Of a DNA stretch of 64,000 bases, positions 1 through 9,309 are shown piece after piece. The stretch's first letter is position 1. Each line of letters begins with the position of its first letter. Origin of the DNA: Chryseobacterium sp. JJR-5R (lineage in GTDB: Bacteria; Bacteroidota; Bacteroidia; Flavobacteriales; Weeksellaceae); assembly GCF_034047335.1 (NCBI RefSeq), contig NZ_CP139137.1:1612001-1676000 (forward strand), read 5' to 3'. The notes beneath the pieces were generated by a model. That model was not told the origin of the DNA. It was given only the letters and a program-made list of their open reading frames with translations, and searched no databases. The position numbers and the translations under genes are program-made.

Positions 1-511
1 CTGTAAATCTTTTTCTGATTTCCCTGGCCGGGTTTCCGCCGACAATTGAGTAAGGTTCGACATCCTGAGTGACCGTGGAATTTGTTGCGATGATGGCTCC
101 GTCTCCAATTTTAATTCCGGGCATTATTGTCGAATTATATCCGATCCAAACGTCATTCCCGATCTCCGTATTTCCTTTTGTAGGATAATTTTTACCATGC
201 ATAGCGTCTTTCCAAGCATCTCCGAAAATTGCAAAAGGAAAAGAACTTATTGATTTTGTCAGGTGGTTTGCGCCGTTCATGATGAACTTGACGTCAGAAG
301 CAATCATACAGAATTTTCCAATGATTAATTTATCCCCGATAAAGTCGAAGTGGTATTTTACATTTTTTTCAAAATTATTTACATTTTCAAAATCGTCATA
401 ATAGGTGTAATCACCAACGATAATATTGGGATTTGTAATTATATTTTTAAGAAAACAAAGTCTGTCATAGTTTTCTAATGGGAATTTCAGGTCTTTATCC
501 GGTGTTTTCAT
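1..511 (-). CDS. Vat/CatB-type xenobiotic acetyltransferase (3' end outside window)
   Basis: Translated by hand on the minus strand from ATG at 511; the gene runs off the left edge after about 170 codons. The product has the left-handed beta-helix hexapeptide pattern of the CatB/Vat acetyltransferases, with YTYYDD near residue 39, a KYHFDFIGDKLIIGKFC block, and later GNDVWIGYNSTIMPGIKIG and SIVGGNPAREIRK. This family transfers acetyl from acetyl-CoA to chloramphenicol or streptogramin A, but many chromosomal members have unknown substrates. It points the same way as the erythromycin-esterase-like gene upstream at 782-2080, about 270 bases away, so the two could share context but probably not a transcript. 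Family assignment is firm; the substrate is inference. Confidence 0.85.
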   Translation of the reverse strand, partial: MKTPDKDLKFPLENYDRLCFLKNIITNPNIIVGDYTYYDDFENVNNFEKNVKYHFDFIGDKLIIGKFCMIASDVKFIMNGANHLTKSISSFPFAIFGDAWKDAMHGKNYPTKGNTEIGNDVWIGYNSTIMPGIKIGDGAIIATNSTVTQDVEPYSIVGGNPAREIRKRFT

Positions 512-781
512 TTTTATAATTTTGTTGTTTTTCGTTAAGAAGTTACGTTCAACGTTCGGGGTTCTTCGCCTTGTTGGGAAATCGCGGTACGGGAGCCGGA
601 TTTATCAATATAATTCAACTGACAATTAAAATTGTTTCACTCATTGTTATCGGTTGGTTATTTCAGTTTTCAAATATATTACACAACACTTCAGAAATTA
701 TGAGATGGGTGGTTAAGTTTATTTACTATGCATTATAAAGGGTTAAAGATGAATTTTCGCATTTTGTAGTAGCAAACATTT

Positions 782-2080
782 TCAATCCAGAAGTTTTGAG
801 TTTGTCGACTTTTTGATGAAGACCAGATAGTCGAAATCACTGGCTACACGGGCATCCCAAAATTCACGTTTCAAAGCGACTGCACCCGTATTCCGGAATT
901 TCATGATATCATTCACGATCCGTTTAGCGAGTGGATCCGCTTCTGATCTTAAGCGCTTCAGGTCAAGGATTAAAATCGGGATATCCAAAGAATTCAACAG
1001 GTATTCCACAGTTCCCGGAATGGCCGTCTGCGCAATTTGCGGCGTCCGCAGGCTTTCTTTTTTCAGGGTATTGGAGAGTGCAGTATAAGTGCCTTCATAA
1101 AAAGCGAACCCAAAGGTAGTGTAATCATTTTTCAGAGCTTCTTTCAAAAAACTGCCCATTTCATTTTCCCTGTTGTTGATGTGGCCATTATGGGCTGAAA
1201 CAACAATTTTGGAATTTGGGTAGTTTTCTGCAATCCACATTATATTTTCGGCCATCAGCTTATCTCTGGTGGCGTAGGATTTAGCGAGGTATTGCTCTAT
1301 GATCCGCACATTCTGGAGAAACCACTTTCTGTCAATACCGGCTGGTATTTTTTCAGCGCGTTTTTTTGTGTTGCCCAGAAGAAGGTTAATATTTTCTTTC
1401 TGTTTTTTGGAAACAAGGGTGTGTCCTGATTTCTTTTGACTTGTTTTCGTATGGACCTCAGTTAACAGGGCGGAAAGTTCGTTGATATCGCTCTCCGGAA
1501 ACTGATATTCAGAAAAGTCTTTTTTTAAATTGGCAAGCGCACCCTGGTAGAACTGCATATCAAATCCCGAAAACCGGATCTTGTCTCGATTTTGGCTATT
1601 ATACTGTTTCATCCAATTGACGATGGACAGCATCTCTTCTGTCTGCCAGGTCCAGAAATGCATCCCTTTCAGCAAGGCTTTAGGGTCACCTTCTCCATGA
1701 ACCACGTATTGATTGACGTTGTATGCCTCAGGCATTGATGCCTCGAGGGAGAAGATGTCGTAGCCCTTGTTCCGGGCAAGGTAACGGTACATTCTGTCTT
1801 TCAGTCGGTAGATCTCACCGGAGCCATGCGTGACTTCCCCCAAAGCCACGACCTTTGAATTCCCAACCAGCCGGTCCAGGACCTTCAGGTCATCATTTGC
1901 TTTCTGTTCCGGGTCAACAGATGAGAGGGGATAAACGAAGTTTAGAAGGTATTTCTTTTCTTCGTCGGATAATTGATTTTTGGTTTGCGAAATTGCGAAG
2001 CCTGGTATCAAGCAAGAAAACAATAACAGAAGGGTCAGGCGCTTTGACATATACATAACAGCTTTTTGATTTTTTTTCAT
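782..2080 (-). CDS. erythromycin esterase family protein, secreted
   Basis: A 432-residue protein of the erythromycin esterase/succinoglycan-biosynthesis hydrolase family (EreA/EreB fold). Visible family features are GEVTHG at residues 81-86, a following EAS at about 113, FWTWQTEEML with a conserved tryptophan-glutamate segment near 142, and SAHNGHI in the C-terminal half; these carry the metal or water-activating His and Glu residues in the family. Residues 11-31 form a signal peptide, so export is expected. The start at 2080 has GGAGGG a few bases upstream; starts at 2056 or 2050 would give a neater signal peptide. Macrolide hydrolysis is a family possibility only, since most homologues have untested activity. 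Confidence 0.8.
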   Translation of the reverse strand: MKKNQKAVMYMSKRLTLLLLFSCLIPGFAISQTKNQLSDEEKKYLLNFVYPLSSVDPEQKANDDLKVLDRLVGNSKVVALGEVTHGSGEIYRLKDRMYRYLARNKGYDIFSLEASMPEAYNVNQYVVHGEGDPKALLKGMHFWTWQTEEMLSIVNWMKQYNSQNRDKIRFSGFDMQFYQGALANLKKDFSEYQFPESDINELSALLTEVHTKTSQKKSGHTLVSKKQKENINLLLGNTKKRAEKIPAGIDRKWFLQNVRIIEQYLAKSYATRDKLMAENIMWIAENYPNSKIVVSAHNGHINNRENEMGSFLKEALKNDYTTFGFAFYEGTYTALSNTLKKESLRTPQIAQTAIPGTVEYLLNSLDIPILILDLKRLRSEADPLAKRIVNDIMKFRNTGAVALKREFWDARVASDFDYLVFIKKSTNSKLLD

Positions 2081-2162
2081 CTATTCCCTCCACATCGGCA
2101 GAGTTGGTAATGATGCTTTTTAAAACCAAAGCCAAATTAACGAATTAATTTCAGTTCTTTTT

Positions 2163-3173
2163 TTAAAGTTTTTTAATATAATCTTCATATCCGCTTTTTA
2201 TTAAAACTTCTTTAGCTGGTAGGGTGTAAAGATCTTTCCAGGAATCTTTTCCGTGTTTTTCGACATATTTTGAGACGATCCTGAAACCTAGCCAATAGTT
2301 CAGGGTTTTCGGAGCGTCAGGGAAAAGCTTTATTTTGTCGTTTCTTAATAGTGGATTATTTCCCGACGAATCAGGAAAGAAATCTTTTACCTTGGTGAAT
2401 ATTTCCTTTTCGTGGGTTACAAACCATTCCCAGTCTTTTTGAGTCATGTTTTCTACTGCCTCATGTTGTGTAATCTGCTTGTCGAAGAAAACGTAGGTAA
2501 AATAACAGGCAAAACCCTCATCGATGGTCTGGCTTAATGCAGATTCTCTACCTGGATCAGCGTTTCTGAATTTTTCATAAACCAGGTGATTGAGTTCGTG
2601 CGGTAATCCTTTATTGAGTGTATACGCTATATCAATTTCAGGATTATTTAATTCTAAAGCGAATTGTTCAGCATTACAGCCTCCAAATCCAATTCCCGTG
2701 ATCGGTGTAAAAATCAAACTTAAATCTGCCTTTGGCTGGTAAGGAACCAGCTTACTGAATCTGTTCAGGTTTTTCTTAATCAATTTATTCAGATTGATAT
2801 CGGTTATTGTTTTTGTATTCCGGATCAGATCCTGCCTGTTTTCGGCCAGTAATGTTCGGTTCCATTGCCTCATCCCGGCGACATTATTGAATTTTTTCCC
2901 ATTCTCATCACCGAAAATGACACCGTAACAGCTGTCCCATAATTGTTGATGAGGCTTGTACACATTTCTGTCTATCATCATTGAGTCAAAATCCAGGGAC
3001 TGATGAGCTAATATCTGGTACTTAAATAAATTCCGGACGGTAATATTTTCAATTTGAACAGAGTCAGATATCTGTTCAATTTTTTTAAAATCAAAATCCT
3101 CTTTTGCCGGAGTGGAAATTGCGCAGGAAAGTAAGGATAGGAGTATACATGGTAAAATAATTTTATGTATCAT
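2163..3173 (-). CDS. HExxH lipoprotein, DUF2268-like putative zinc protease
   Basis: A 336-residue predicted lipoprotein: the signal peptide ends at a lipobox with Cys17 (SLLSC). A zinc-metallopeptidase motif HELNH lies at 192-196, and a downstream DEGFACYF has Glu219 suitable as third metal ligand, the layout seen in DUF2268/YjaZ-like peptidases and in GldB-related lipoproteins. The rest shows no other domain. It lies 83 bases upstream of the esterase-like gene on the same strand. The metalloprotease class is an inference from the motif; the substrate is unknown. Confidence 0.7.
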   Translation of the reverse strand: MIHKIILPCILLSLLSCAISTPAKEDFDFKKIEQISDSVQIENITVRNLFKYQILAHQSLDFDSMMIDRNVYKPHQQLWDSCYGVIFGDENGKKFNNVAGMRQWNRTLLAENRQDLIRNTKTITDINLNKLIKKNLNRFSKLVPYQPKADLSLIFTPITGIGFGGCNAEQFALELNNPEIDIAYTLNKGLPHELNHLVYEKFRNADPGRESALSQTIDEGFACYFTYVFFDKQITQHEAVENMTQKDWEWFVTHEKEIFTKVKDFFPDSSGNNPLLRNDKIKLFPDAPKTLNYWLGFRIVSKYVEKHGKDSWKDLYTLPAKEVLIKSGYEDYIKKL

Positions 3174-3920
3174 CTGATTTTTGATTGGCTCAATGTAAAA
3201 AGGTTACAGGCTTTCATCTGTATGACATTCATACAGCGCATTTTGTTATATCACTGAAAATGCATCAGTATATTTAAAAGTTTACAAATGTATTTATTTT
3301 CTTTTTTTCTGGATTGTAAAAATGTAAACTTAGCTATTTATGACTGAAAAATGATTGGTTGGTCGTACATTTAAATTTTCAATTAATTATTGGCCTGGAC
3401 CAAAATTCTGCAATTATAAGTTCTGTAAATGATTCCCGAAGACTTTTGGTCAGAGATTCATTCCGGAACCCCTTTCAGAGTATTGCTCCAGACAGGCCAG
3501 TCACGTTCCTGTCAAAGCATACCCTTATGAATTTAGCATAAGGTCAAAATTTCAAAAAACCATTCTTTATGGTATACAGGTATTTCGAACATGCCCTGTT
3601 ATTGTATAAATGAGACGGATATTTAAAACAGACACAGAATCGTGAATTAAATGAATGGTAAGGATTGAGAAACTTTTATCAGGGCAAATACCAGATCGTC
3701 TTGAGGTTTCTGAAATTATTTATAAAAGTTTAGTAATCACTGTTTTATGAATTAATATTGTTGGATGTCATTTTTTACATTCATACTCAGGGAATTAACG
3801 TTTAATAAAAAATTTTACAGTAAAAGAGTTTGGTTATAAGGCATTCAATTTCCGGCCCGCACTATAATAAGTCGTATTTTTTTACATACTTTTGGAGAAA
3901 ATATTTGCTAAATTATCACA
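3174..3920. other. gene-free stretch (747 bases)
   Basis: AT-rich spacer between divergently transcribed genes. Short open frames occur on both strands but none has a recognisable product. TACTTTTG at 3887-3894 fits the flavobacterial -7 consensus TAnnTTTG and sits 26 bases before the first lectin-like gene, but no TTG is present at the -33 distance. I see nothing else of note. Confidence 0.4.
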
Positions 3921-4874
3921 ATGAAAAGACATCTACTTGCTGCTGCTTTTTTGTCAGCACCATTTATCAACGCCCAAGTAGGGATAAATACAACGGCTCC
4001 GAGGGCCACTCTTGATGTAGCGCCAAAAAATACAGACGGGACCACTGCTGAGGGAGTGATTGCCCCGAGACTTAGCGGAAACCAACTCTCATCAGCTGAT
4101 TCCAGGTATACTTCTGCTCATGCTGGGGTTATTGTATATGCCACATCAGCGCCGTCACCTCTTACAAGTAAAACCTTGAATATTACGGCTCCGGGTTATT
4201 ATTATTTTGATGGCAGCATCTGGCATGGAATGGGTGCACAGAGTACCACCACTACGCTGAGCATAAGCTCGGTAATCGATCCAAATATTCTTGGGTATGT
4301 GCCAAGTACTACCGCTTCGGCCGGTAATAGTGCTCCGGCTACTCTTACTGTGAATGGGATCACAGCCACACGTACAGGTATTCTTACCTACAATGGTCAC
4401 AGTTATGCTGCTTATTCTGCCGCTGCCGGCGGGATTACCTGGTATAATGCTTACAATGCTGCCAAAAGCATGGGCGGCTACCTGGCTACTTTCACTACCG
4501 ATGCGGAATGGCAACAGGTAGAAGCAGGCCTTCTCAGTGCAGCTGCATTTGATACACAGCAGGCATGGATCGGTTTTGCCAAGTTTTCCTGGTTTGCCGG
4601 GGTAGCCCTTACGCCTGATCCGGAAGAAAAATGGATTACGGGAGAACAGCCCCTGCATGACTATAGTGCCGGCGGTACCAGTGCCGTAAGAAAATCCAAC
4701 TGGTTCAACACTGGGGAACCCAACAATTCCGGTGGAACAGAAGGGTTCGTAATTACCCTTCCTAAGAACAGCGGAACCAAAACATACGGCGGATATACTT
4801 CTACCCATACATGGAACGATGTTGTAGCAGATACGGGGAGCACAACCGGCTTTATCGTAGAATTTCAACAGTAA
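3921..4874 (+). CDS. secreted C-type lectin-like domain protein, first of a tandem pair
   Basis: A 317-residue protein with a signal peptide ending near residue 19, then the flavobacterial surface-protein N-terminus (GINTTAPRATLDV, later GVIAPRLSGNQL and YYYFDGSIWHG). The C-terminal half, about 150-317, resembles a C-type lectin-like domain: a GGYLATFTTDAEW helix region, WIGF, EPNN at 266-269 and WND at 298-300. In animal lectins EPN and WND carry calcium and sugar ligands. No cysteines replace the usual disulfides, as in many bacterial versions. Only 11 bases separate it from a paralogue, so the two are probably one operon. Sugar or surface binding is inferred. Confidence 0.75.
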   Translation: MKRHLLAAAFLSAPFINAQVGINTTAPRATLDVAPKNTDGTTAEGVIAPRLSGNQLSSADSRYTSAHAGVIVYATSAPSPLTSKTLNITAPGYYYFDGSIWHGMGAQSTTTTLSISSVIDPNILGYVPSTTASAGNSAPATLTVNGITATRTGILTYNGHSYAAYSAAAGGITWYNAYNAAKSMGGYLATFTTDAEWQQVEAGLLSAAAFDTQQAWIGFAKFSWFAGVALTPDPEEKWITGEQPLHDYSAGGTSAVRKSNWFNTGEPNNSGGTEGFVITLPKNSGTKTYGGYTSTHTWNDVVADTGSTTGFIVEFQQ

Positions 4875-4885
4875 ACAAGACTAAA

Positions 4886-5848
4886 ATGAAAAAACGTTTA
4901 TTATTACTGTCATTCGCAGGATGTGGCATAACTGCTTATGCGCAAATCGGTATCTCGACCAAAAATGTTGTTTCCACTCTTGAAGTGGATGCCATTAAAA
5001 ATGACGGGACCACATCAGAAGGTATGGGAATGCCAAGATTAACCGGCGACCAGATCAAGAATGCCGGGTCAAAATATACTGCAGCCCAGACCGGTGCAAT
5101 CGTGTATGTTACTTCAATTCCTTCTGCTGCTGATACGAAAACGGCCAATATTACTTCGGCAGGATGCTACTATTTTGACGGCAGTATCTGGAGAAGCTTG
5201 GGTACGGTAACCAATACGACCGTCATCAGTTATTCAACATCGGTAGATTCCAATATTCTGGGGTATACTCCGAGCAAAACTGCGACAGCATCTTCAGCTC
5301 CTGCCACTATTAGCATTGGCAGCAACACGTATACGAAACAGGGAGCTGTTAATTATACAGTAAACGGGCATACGTATGCTGCTTACTCCGGCAGCGGAAC
5401 TCTTAGTTGGTTTGATGCTTATAATGCATCAAAAAACATGGGCGGCTACCTGGCTACATATACCACGGATGCCGAATGGGAATATATAGAGCAGAACTTG
5501 CTGACTAACCATGTGGCCTTCGATACCCAGAGGACCTGGATGGGATTTGTGAAATTCTCCTGGGAAGCAGGAGCCGCTCTTACCCCCGACCCGGAAGAAA
5601 AATGGATTACCGGTGAACAGCCTTTACACGATTACAGTGCCGAAGGAGTTTCAGCCGTGAGGAAGATCAACTGGTTTTATACCAATGAACCCAATAACAC
5701 GAATTCCGGTGAGGGATTTGTACATGCATACGGAAAAAACGATAATGTTACCCTAACCAAAAATGGCTATGTTTCTACACATCCATGGAATGATCTTCCT
5801 GCCAACAATGGTGGCGTAACCGGATTTGTCGTTGAATTTCAGCAGTAG
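4886..5848 (+). CDS. secreted C-type lectin-like domain protein, second of a tandem pair
   Basis: A 320-residue paralogue of the preceding gene with the same order: signal peptide, ATLEVDAIKNDGTTSEG N-terminal module, PRLTGDQI, YYFDGSIW, then a lectin-like domain containing GGYLATYTTDAEW, KWITGEQPLHDYSA, EPNN and WND. I chose ATG 4886 because it begins a clean signal peptide (KKRLLLLSFAGCGITAYAQ); the open frame extends upstream to 4811 inside the previous gene without homology. The two copies diverge most in the linker and at the tips of the lectin domain, as expected for ligand variation. Function is inferred from the fold only. Confidence 0.75.
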   Translation: MKKRLLLLSFAGCGITAYAQIGISTKNVVSTLEVDAIKNDGTTSEGMGMPRLTGDQIKNAGSKYTAAQTGAIVYVTSIPSAADTKTANITSAGCYYFDGSIWRSLGTVTNTTVISYSTSVDSNILGYTPSKTATASSAPATISIGSNTYTKQGAVNYTVNGHTYAAYSGSGTLSWFDAYNASKNMGGYLATYTTDAEWEYIEQNLLTNHVAFDTQRTWMGFVKFSWEAGAALTPDPEEKWITGEQPLHDYSAEGVSAVRKINWFYTNEPNNTNSGEGFVHAYGKNDNVTLTKNGYVSTHPWNDLPANNGGVTGFVVEFQQ

Positions 5849-6070
5849 GATAAAATAAAATAGCATACAATACAATCCTGAATACTATGAAGCGATAGAA
5901 TATGATGGCCTTCAGATGCCCTTTTATTTTGACGAATAAATTTAATTATTACACAAAAGCATGACAATATTTTGTAAAAGTAAGGCTTCCGGCTCTTGCT
6001 GCTTTCAATTCCGGAATCTTTTGACAATTAAATGAATCTCAAAACGATAAATTAAAATCCGGTATACATA

Positions 6071-6100
6071 AAAAAACCTTCCCTTTTAGGGAAGGTTTTT
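6071..6100. terminator. hairpin terminator after the lectin pair
   Basis: ACCTTCCC (6076-6083) and GGGAAGGT (6089-6096) form an 8-bp stem with a five-base loop, flanked by A and T runs, so it could stop transcription on either strand. It lies 220 bases after the second lectin gene; the intervening bases show no gene. Confidence 0.75.
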
Positions 6101-6206
6101 ACTTTATCATTTGAGAAGCTATAAAATTCCATTGCAGGGTAACAGTTCACGGATATCTTTTGTTTATAGCCTAAATAACTTCTACTGAACCGCGCTTTAT
6201 TACATC

Positions 6207-6575
6207 GTGAATAAAGCTTCCGTATTCACTTCCTGGATACTTACACGTGGTAGGGCCTGCGGAAGATCTGAGCGCAAACCTGTAGCAGGATTACAGCACA
6301 ATTACTTCAGCCATTTCCGTCAAAACTACAGCGGCCGGCTGATGGTTAACCTGGGTTTTACGCAGGAAATAGGCAATGCAATCCTGAAAGAAAGCAACGC
6401 CGACCTGGTGTCTTTTGGTGCACCGTTCAGTGTCAATCCCGATTTGGCGGAACGTTTCAGGTATCATATTTTACTGTCTGAAAATAATCCGGATACCATT
6501 TATGCCGGTGGTAAAATGGATATGCCGACTACCCTAAAGCGCAATACAGCAGTGATCTTGAGCAGCCGGAAATAA
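6207..6575 (+). pseudogene. remnant of an Old Yellow Enzyme family oxidoreductase
   Basis: The last about 90 codons read as the C-terminus of an NADH:flavin oxidoreductase of the OYE/NemA type: GFTQEIGNAIL, then NADLVSFGAPFSVNPDLAERF, then NPDTIYAGG, which correspond to the FMN-phosphate-binding end of the barrel. The upstream three quarters of the enzyme, including the active-site His/Asn pair, is missing. In another frame, just before, YLHVVG resembles the preceding OYE strand, which suggests a frameshift as well as a large deletion. A GTG opens the frame at 6207 but is probably not a real start. Confidence 0.7.
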
Positions 6576-6759
6576 ATGGATAAGAATGACCTGAAAAACA
6601 TGATCATCGGCCTTTTATTTAAATAATCATGTCCGGCAGTCTGTTACGGTTATAAAAGGCAGCCTGTATCTCTCATATTTAAAAGATACTTTTATTTAGT
6701 TGCCGGTTTACAAAAGAATGCCTAAATTAAAGCTTTGTCCAGACTTTAAATTGAAATCA

Positions 6760-7890
6760 ATGCAAAATTTTATAAGGATGTCAGCAGTATTTGCGCTGTG
6801 CTCTTCCATGGTATTTTCACAGAATTTTAAAACATCGGCAACAGCAAAAGGCGGGAAAGAATTCCCGAAAACAGATGCTGAGCGAAAAGCGGTGTTCCAG
6901 GTTTATTTTCCCGGTGCCAAGTCCGTTGTTCTGGAAGGGGGAGACGGCATGCAAAATGTAAAATCAGCGATAACTAAAGATCAGGAGGGCTTTTGGAATG
7001 TCAGTACGTCACCTTTGGAGATCGGTTTCCATTATTATTGGTTCAGAGTGGACGGCAGACGGACCAATGATCCAAATACGGAACTTTACTTCGGTTACGG
7101 CCAGCCCACAAGCGGAATCGAGATTGATTCAGGCGAAGATTTCTTCTTTGAAAAGAAGGTAAGGCACGGGAAAATCATAAATGACAGTCTGTATTCTGAA
7201 ATTACTGAAGGTAAGAGAAACGTTAAAGTATATCTGCCGCCAGGCTACGGAACCAAACGGTTTCCGGTCTTGTACCTGTACCACGGAACAGGGGAAGATA
7301 TTACAGGCTGGGAAAAGCAGGGACATCTGAGTAATATCCTTGACAATCTTTTTGCAGAGAAAAAGGCGGAAGAGATGATTGTGGTCATGGATTACGGCGT
7401 GGCCCTCACCGCTGAAGAAGAAAAAATGCCGGACGATTATCCAAGAACGGTACTTTCTTCACAGAATATAGACAAAATCATGATTCAAGAGCTTATTCCT
7501 TTTATAGAAAGAAAATACAGGACTAACGGAAAAAAAGCGGTTGCGGGGCTTTCAAGAGGAAGCTATCAGGCCATGCTTATCGGTGCCCGTCATCCGGAGC
7601 TGTTTTCTGCCATCGGAGCTTTCAGTCCTGTTATTTATGAAGGAACGGCGCCTGAGCCTTTCAGAGAGCTTCCCATAGGTAATCTGTTGAAGGCAAAACA
7701 AAAGCCCTTTCTATTTATCGGGATCGGTACAAAAGAAGAACGTCGGTTCCAGGATTATAATCATATCCTGACTGCTTATCTTGGGCAAAACAGATACCCA
7801 TACGTCCGGTACCAATCAGAAGGAACATATCACGAGTGGCTCACTTGGAGGCGCTGTCTGTATCAGTTTGCACAGAAAATCTTTCGCTAG
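6760..7890 (+). CDS. secreted esterase with N-terminal E-set domain (Fes/XynZ type)
   Basis: A 376-residue protein. ATG 6760 is chosen because it starts a signal peptide ending near SMVFSQ; the frame opens further upstream with no extra homology. Residues about 40-110 look like the immunoglobulin-like carbohydrate-binding module that precedes many enterochelin or feruloyl esterases. The catalytic domain follows: VLYLYHGTGEDITGW, nucleophile serine in AGLSRGSY, and a candidate catalytic His in TYHEW near the end. The family hydrolyses esters of siderophores or plant-wall acylated sugars; the substrate cannot be read from the sequence. It appears to be a single-gene unit. Confidence 0.8.
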   Translation: MQNFIRMSAVFALCSSMVFSQNFKTSATAKGGKEFPKTDAERKAVFQVYFPGAKSVVLEGGDGMQNVKSAITKDQEGFWNVSTSPLEIGFHYYWFRVDGRRTNDPNTELYFGYGQPTSGIEIDSGEDFFFEKKVRHGKIINDSLYSEITEGKRNVKVYLPPGYGTKRFPVLYLYHGTGEDITGWEKQGHLSNILDNLFAEKKAEEMIVVMDYGVALTAEEEKMPDDYPRTVLSSQNIDKIMIQELIPFIERKYRTNGKKAVAGLSRGSYQAMLIGARHPELFSAIGAFSPVIYEGTAPEPFRELPIGNLLKAKQKPFLFIGIGTKEERRFQDYNHILTAYLGQNRYPYVRYQSEGTYHEWLTWRRCLYQFAQKIFR

Positions 7891-8305
7891 TTTAAGCTGA
7901 ACCTAACAAAAAGCCATTTCTGTCCTGGACTTTCCGCTTTAGGTTCATAAAGCTTAAAAATAAGGATTCGGACAGGCAGAAAAGATTCCGGACATTTCAA
8001 TCCGGAAAACATAAAACCACTTTAGCTAATGGTAATGATAAAACCACTGTATCTGCAGTGGCTTTGAATCTTGTAAGCAACGATATGGGAAGAAGTGAGG
8101 ACGAATGCAAAAACCATTATTGTGGGATTTTCAGGGGATTCCAAAAAGCTGCATTCTGCGGCAAAATGCAGCTTTTATCCTGGACGCAAAGAACAGAATG
8201 ATCCGGATCACAGGTAGGCCATACGTCTTTTTGTGCAGTAATTTTCCGATTTGAGAATGAAATAATTATATTTTATTCTATTTTTGATCACACAATAAGC
8301 CAAGT
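7891..8305. other. gene-free stretch (415 bases)
   Basis: No convincing gene. One plus-strand frame stays open through 8000-8200 without a start or a recognised family and might be a decayed gene tail. CCACTG/CAGTGG at 8044-8061 forms a short dyad. TATTTTTG at 8279-8286 is a -7-like sequence upstream of the LytTR gene, with TTTG at 8250-8253 at a rather long spacing of 25. Confidence 0.35.
8144..8176. terminator. 12-bp hairpin, likely terminator
   Basis: AAAAGCTGCATT (8144-8155) and AATGCAGCTTTT (8165-8176) pair perfectly over 12 bp with a nine-base loop and flanking A/T runs. It lies between the esterase gene and the LytTR gene and would insulate them. Confidence 0.65.
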
Positions 8306-9211
8306 ATGAAATTTTACGTCAATACCGAACATCTGGTCAGCAAGACCGACTATCCGAGAAGGTTCACATCTGAAAAACTGATGAAAAGTTCGATGGTCGT
8401 ATTCTTTAGTATTTTGCTTTTTTTATTGCTTTTCAAACCGTTTGGCGTCTATGACCCTGAACTGAGGATGCATTACCTGTTCATCTGTTTTTTTCACGCT
8501 TTCGCTCCGGCTTTTATTTTATTTGCTTATTTCAGGGGATTGAATTATTTCAGAAGAAAAAATGGCGCGCATCACTGGGCTTTACTGAAAGAATATTTTC
8601 ATATCGGGATCGTACTGATCCTCATGGGCGCTGCCAGCTTCCTGATGAGGGATATGCTCTATAACAATCCTGACAACTGGTCATGGCGCTACCTGTATGA
8701 AGAGATCAGAAACTGTTTCGTAGCCGGAATATTCTTTTACTTTTTTCTCAGACTCTCCGGTTTTTACTTTGAATCCAAAAAAGGGTCTCCTTTTGTACTT
8801 CAATTTGTACCTATTGCGGTACCGTTGGAAAAGGCAGCTCAGGAACCCTGTCTTTTTATCAGTACACAGGTAAAGCAAGATGATTTCAGCCTGAATATTG
8901 ACGATCTCCTCTTCGCGAAAGCGGATGGGAATTATATCGAATTGACCCGGTTAAAGGATGGCCGGACCATTACGGAAGTGAAGCGGATTTCTCTAACCCA
9001 ATTTGAAACTCAGCTATCAGGTCACCCGAATTTTTTCAGATGCCATCGGGCTTACCTTGTCAATATGTTCAGGGTCAAAAAAGTTGCCGGTAATTCGCAG
9101 GGCTATATCCTGTCGTTCAATGAAACTGATCTGAAAGTTCCCGTTTCTAGAAAACAGACGGAAATTTTCAATTCCTGTTACCGGGCGCTTGGCAACCAGC
9201 ATAATGCTTAA
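8306..9211 (+). CDS. membrane-anchored LytTR transcriptional regulator
   Basis: A 301-residue protein with four predicted membrane segments in residues 28-150 and a LytTR DNA-binding domain at about 195-295. The latter is recognised from DDLLFAKADGNYIEL, ISLTQFETQL, FFRCHRAYLVNMFRV and LKVPVSRKQ. There is no receiver domain, so the membrane part probably replaces it as sensor. The acyltransferase gene follows after 98 bases, and between them sits a 20-bp tandem repeat that could be its operator. Control of that neighbour or of itself is inferred. Confidence 0.85.
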   Translation: MKFYVNTEHLVSKTDYPRRFTSEKLMKSSMVVFFSILLFLLLFKPFGVYDPELRMHYLFICFFHAFAPAFILFAYFRGLNYFRRKNGAHHWALLKEYFHIGIVLILMGAASFLMRDMLYNNPDNWSWRYLYEEIRNCFVAGIFFYFFLRLSGFYFESKKGSPFVLQFVPIAVPLEKAAQEPCLFISTQVKQDDFSLNIDDLLFAKADGNYIELTRLKDGRTITEVKRISLTQFETQLSGHPNFFRCHRAYLVNMFRVKKVAGNSQGYILSFNETDLKVPVSRKQTEIFNSCYRALGNQHNA

Positions 9212-9250
9212 GCTAGTTGTTCGTCACAAAAGCTAGTTATCCGTCACAAG
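9211..9250. repeat. 20-bp tandem direct repeat, candidate LytTR operator
   Basis: Two adjacent 20-base units share AGCTAGTT at their start and CGTCACAA at their end, differing at three or four positions. The first unit begins on the last base of the LytTR stop codon. LytTR proteins generally bind two direct repeats about two helical turns apart, which this spacing fits, although the bases match the published LytTR consensus only in part (TAGTT). Presence of the repeat is certain; its role is inferred. Confidence 0.6.
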
Positions 9251-9309
9251 TGCCTCTGTAACTGCTTTTTCTTACCGTATGTTTGCCATCGAAAATATGA
9301 AACCTATTG

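Noticed and set aside
3359..3541. 60-codon plus-strand frame in the 3.2-3.9 kb spacer
   Set aside because: No family, no promoter or ribosome site, and codon use like random AT-rich DNA.
4155..4868. 237-codon minus-strand frame across the first lectin gene
   Set aside because: Lies exactly opposite a convincing gene and its translation resembles nothing; shadow frame.
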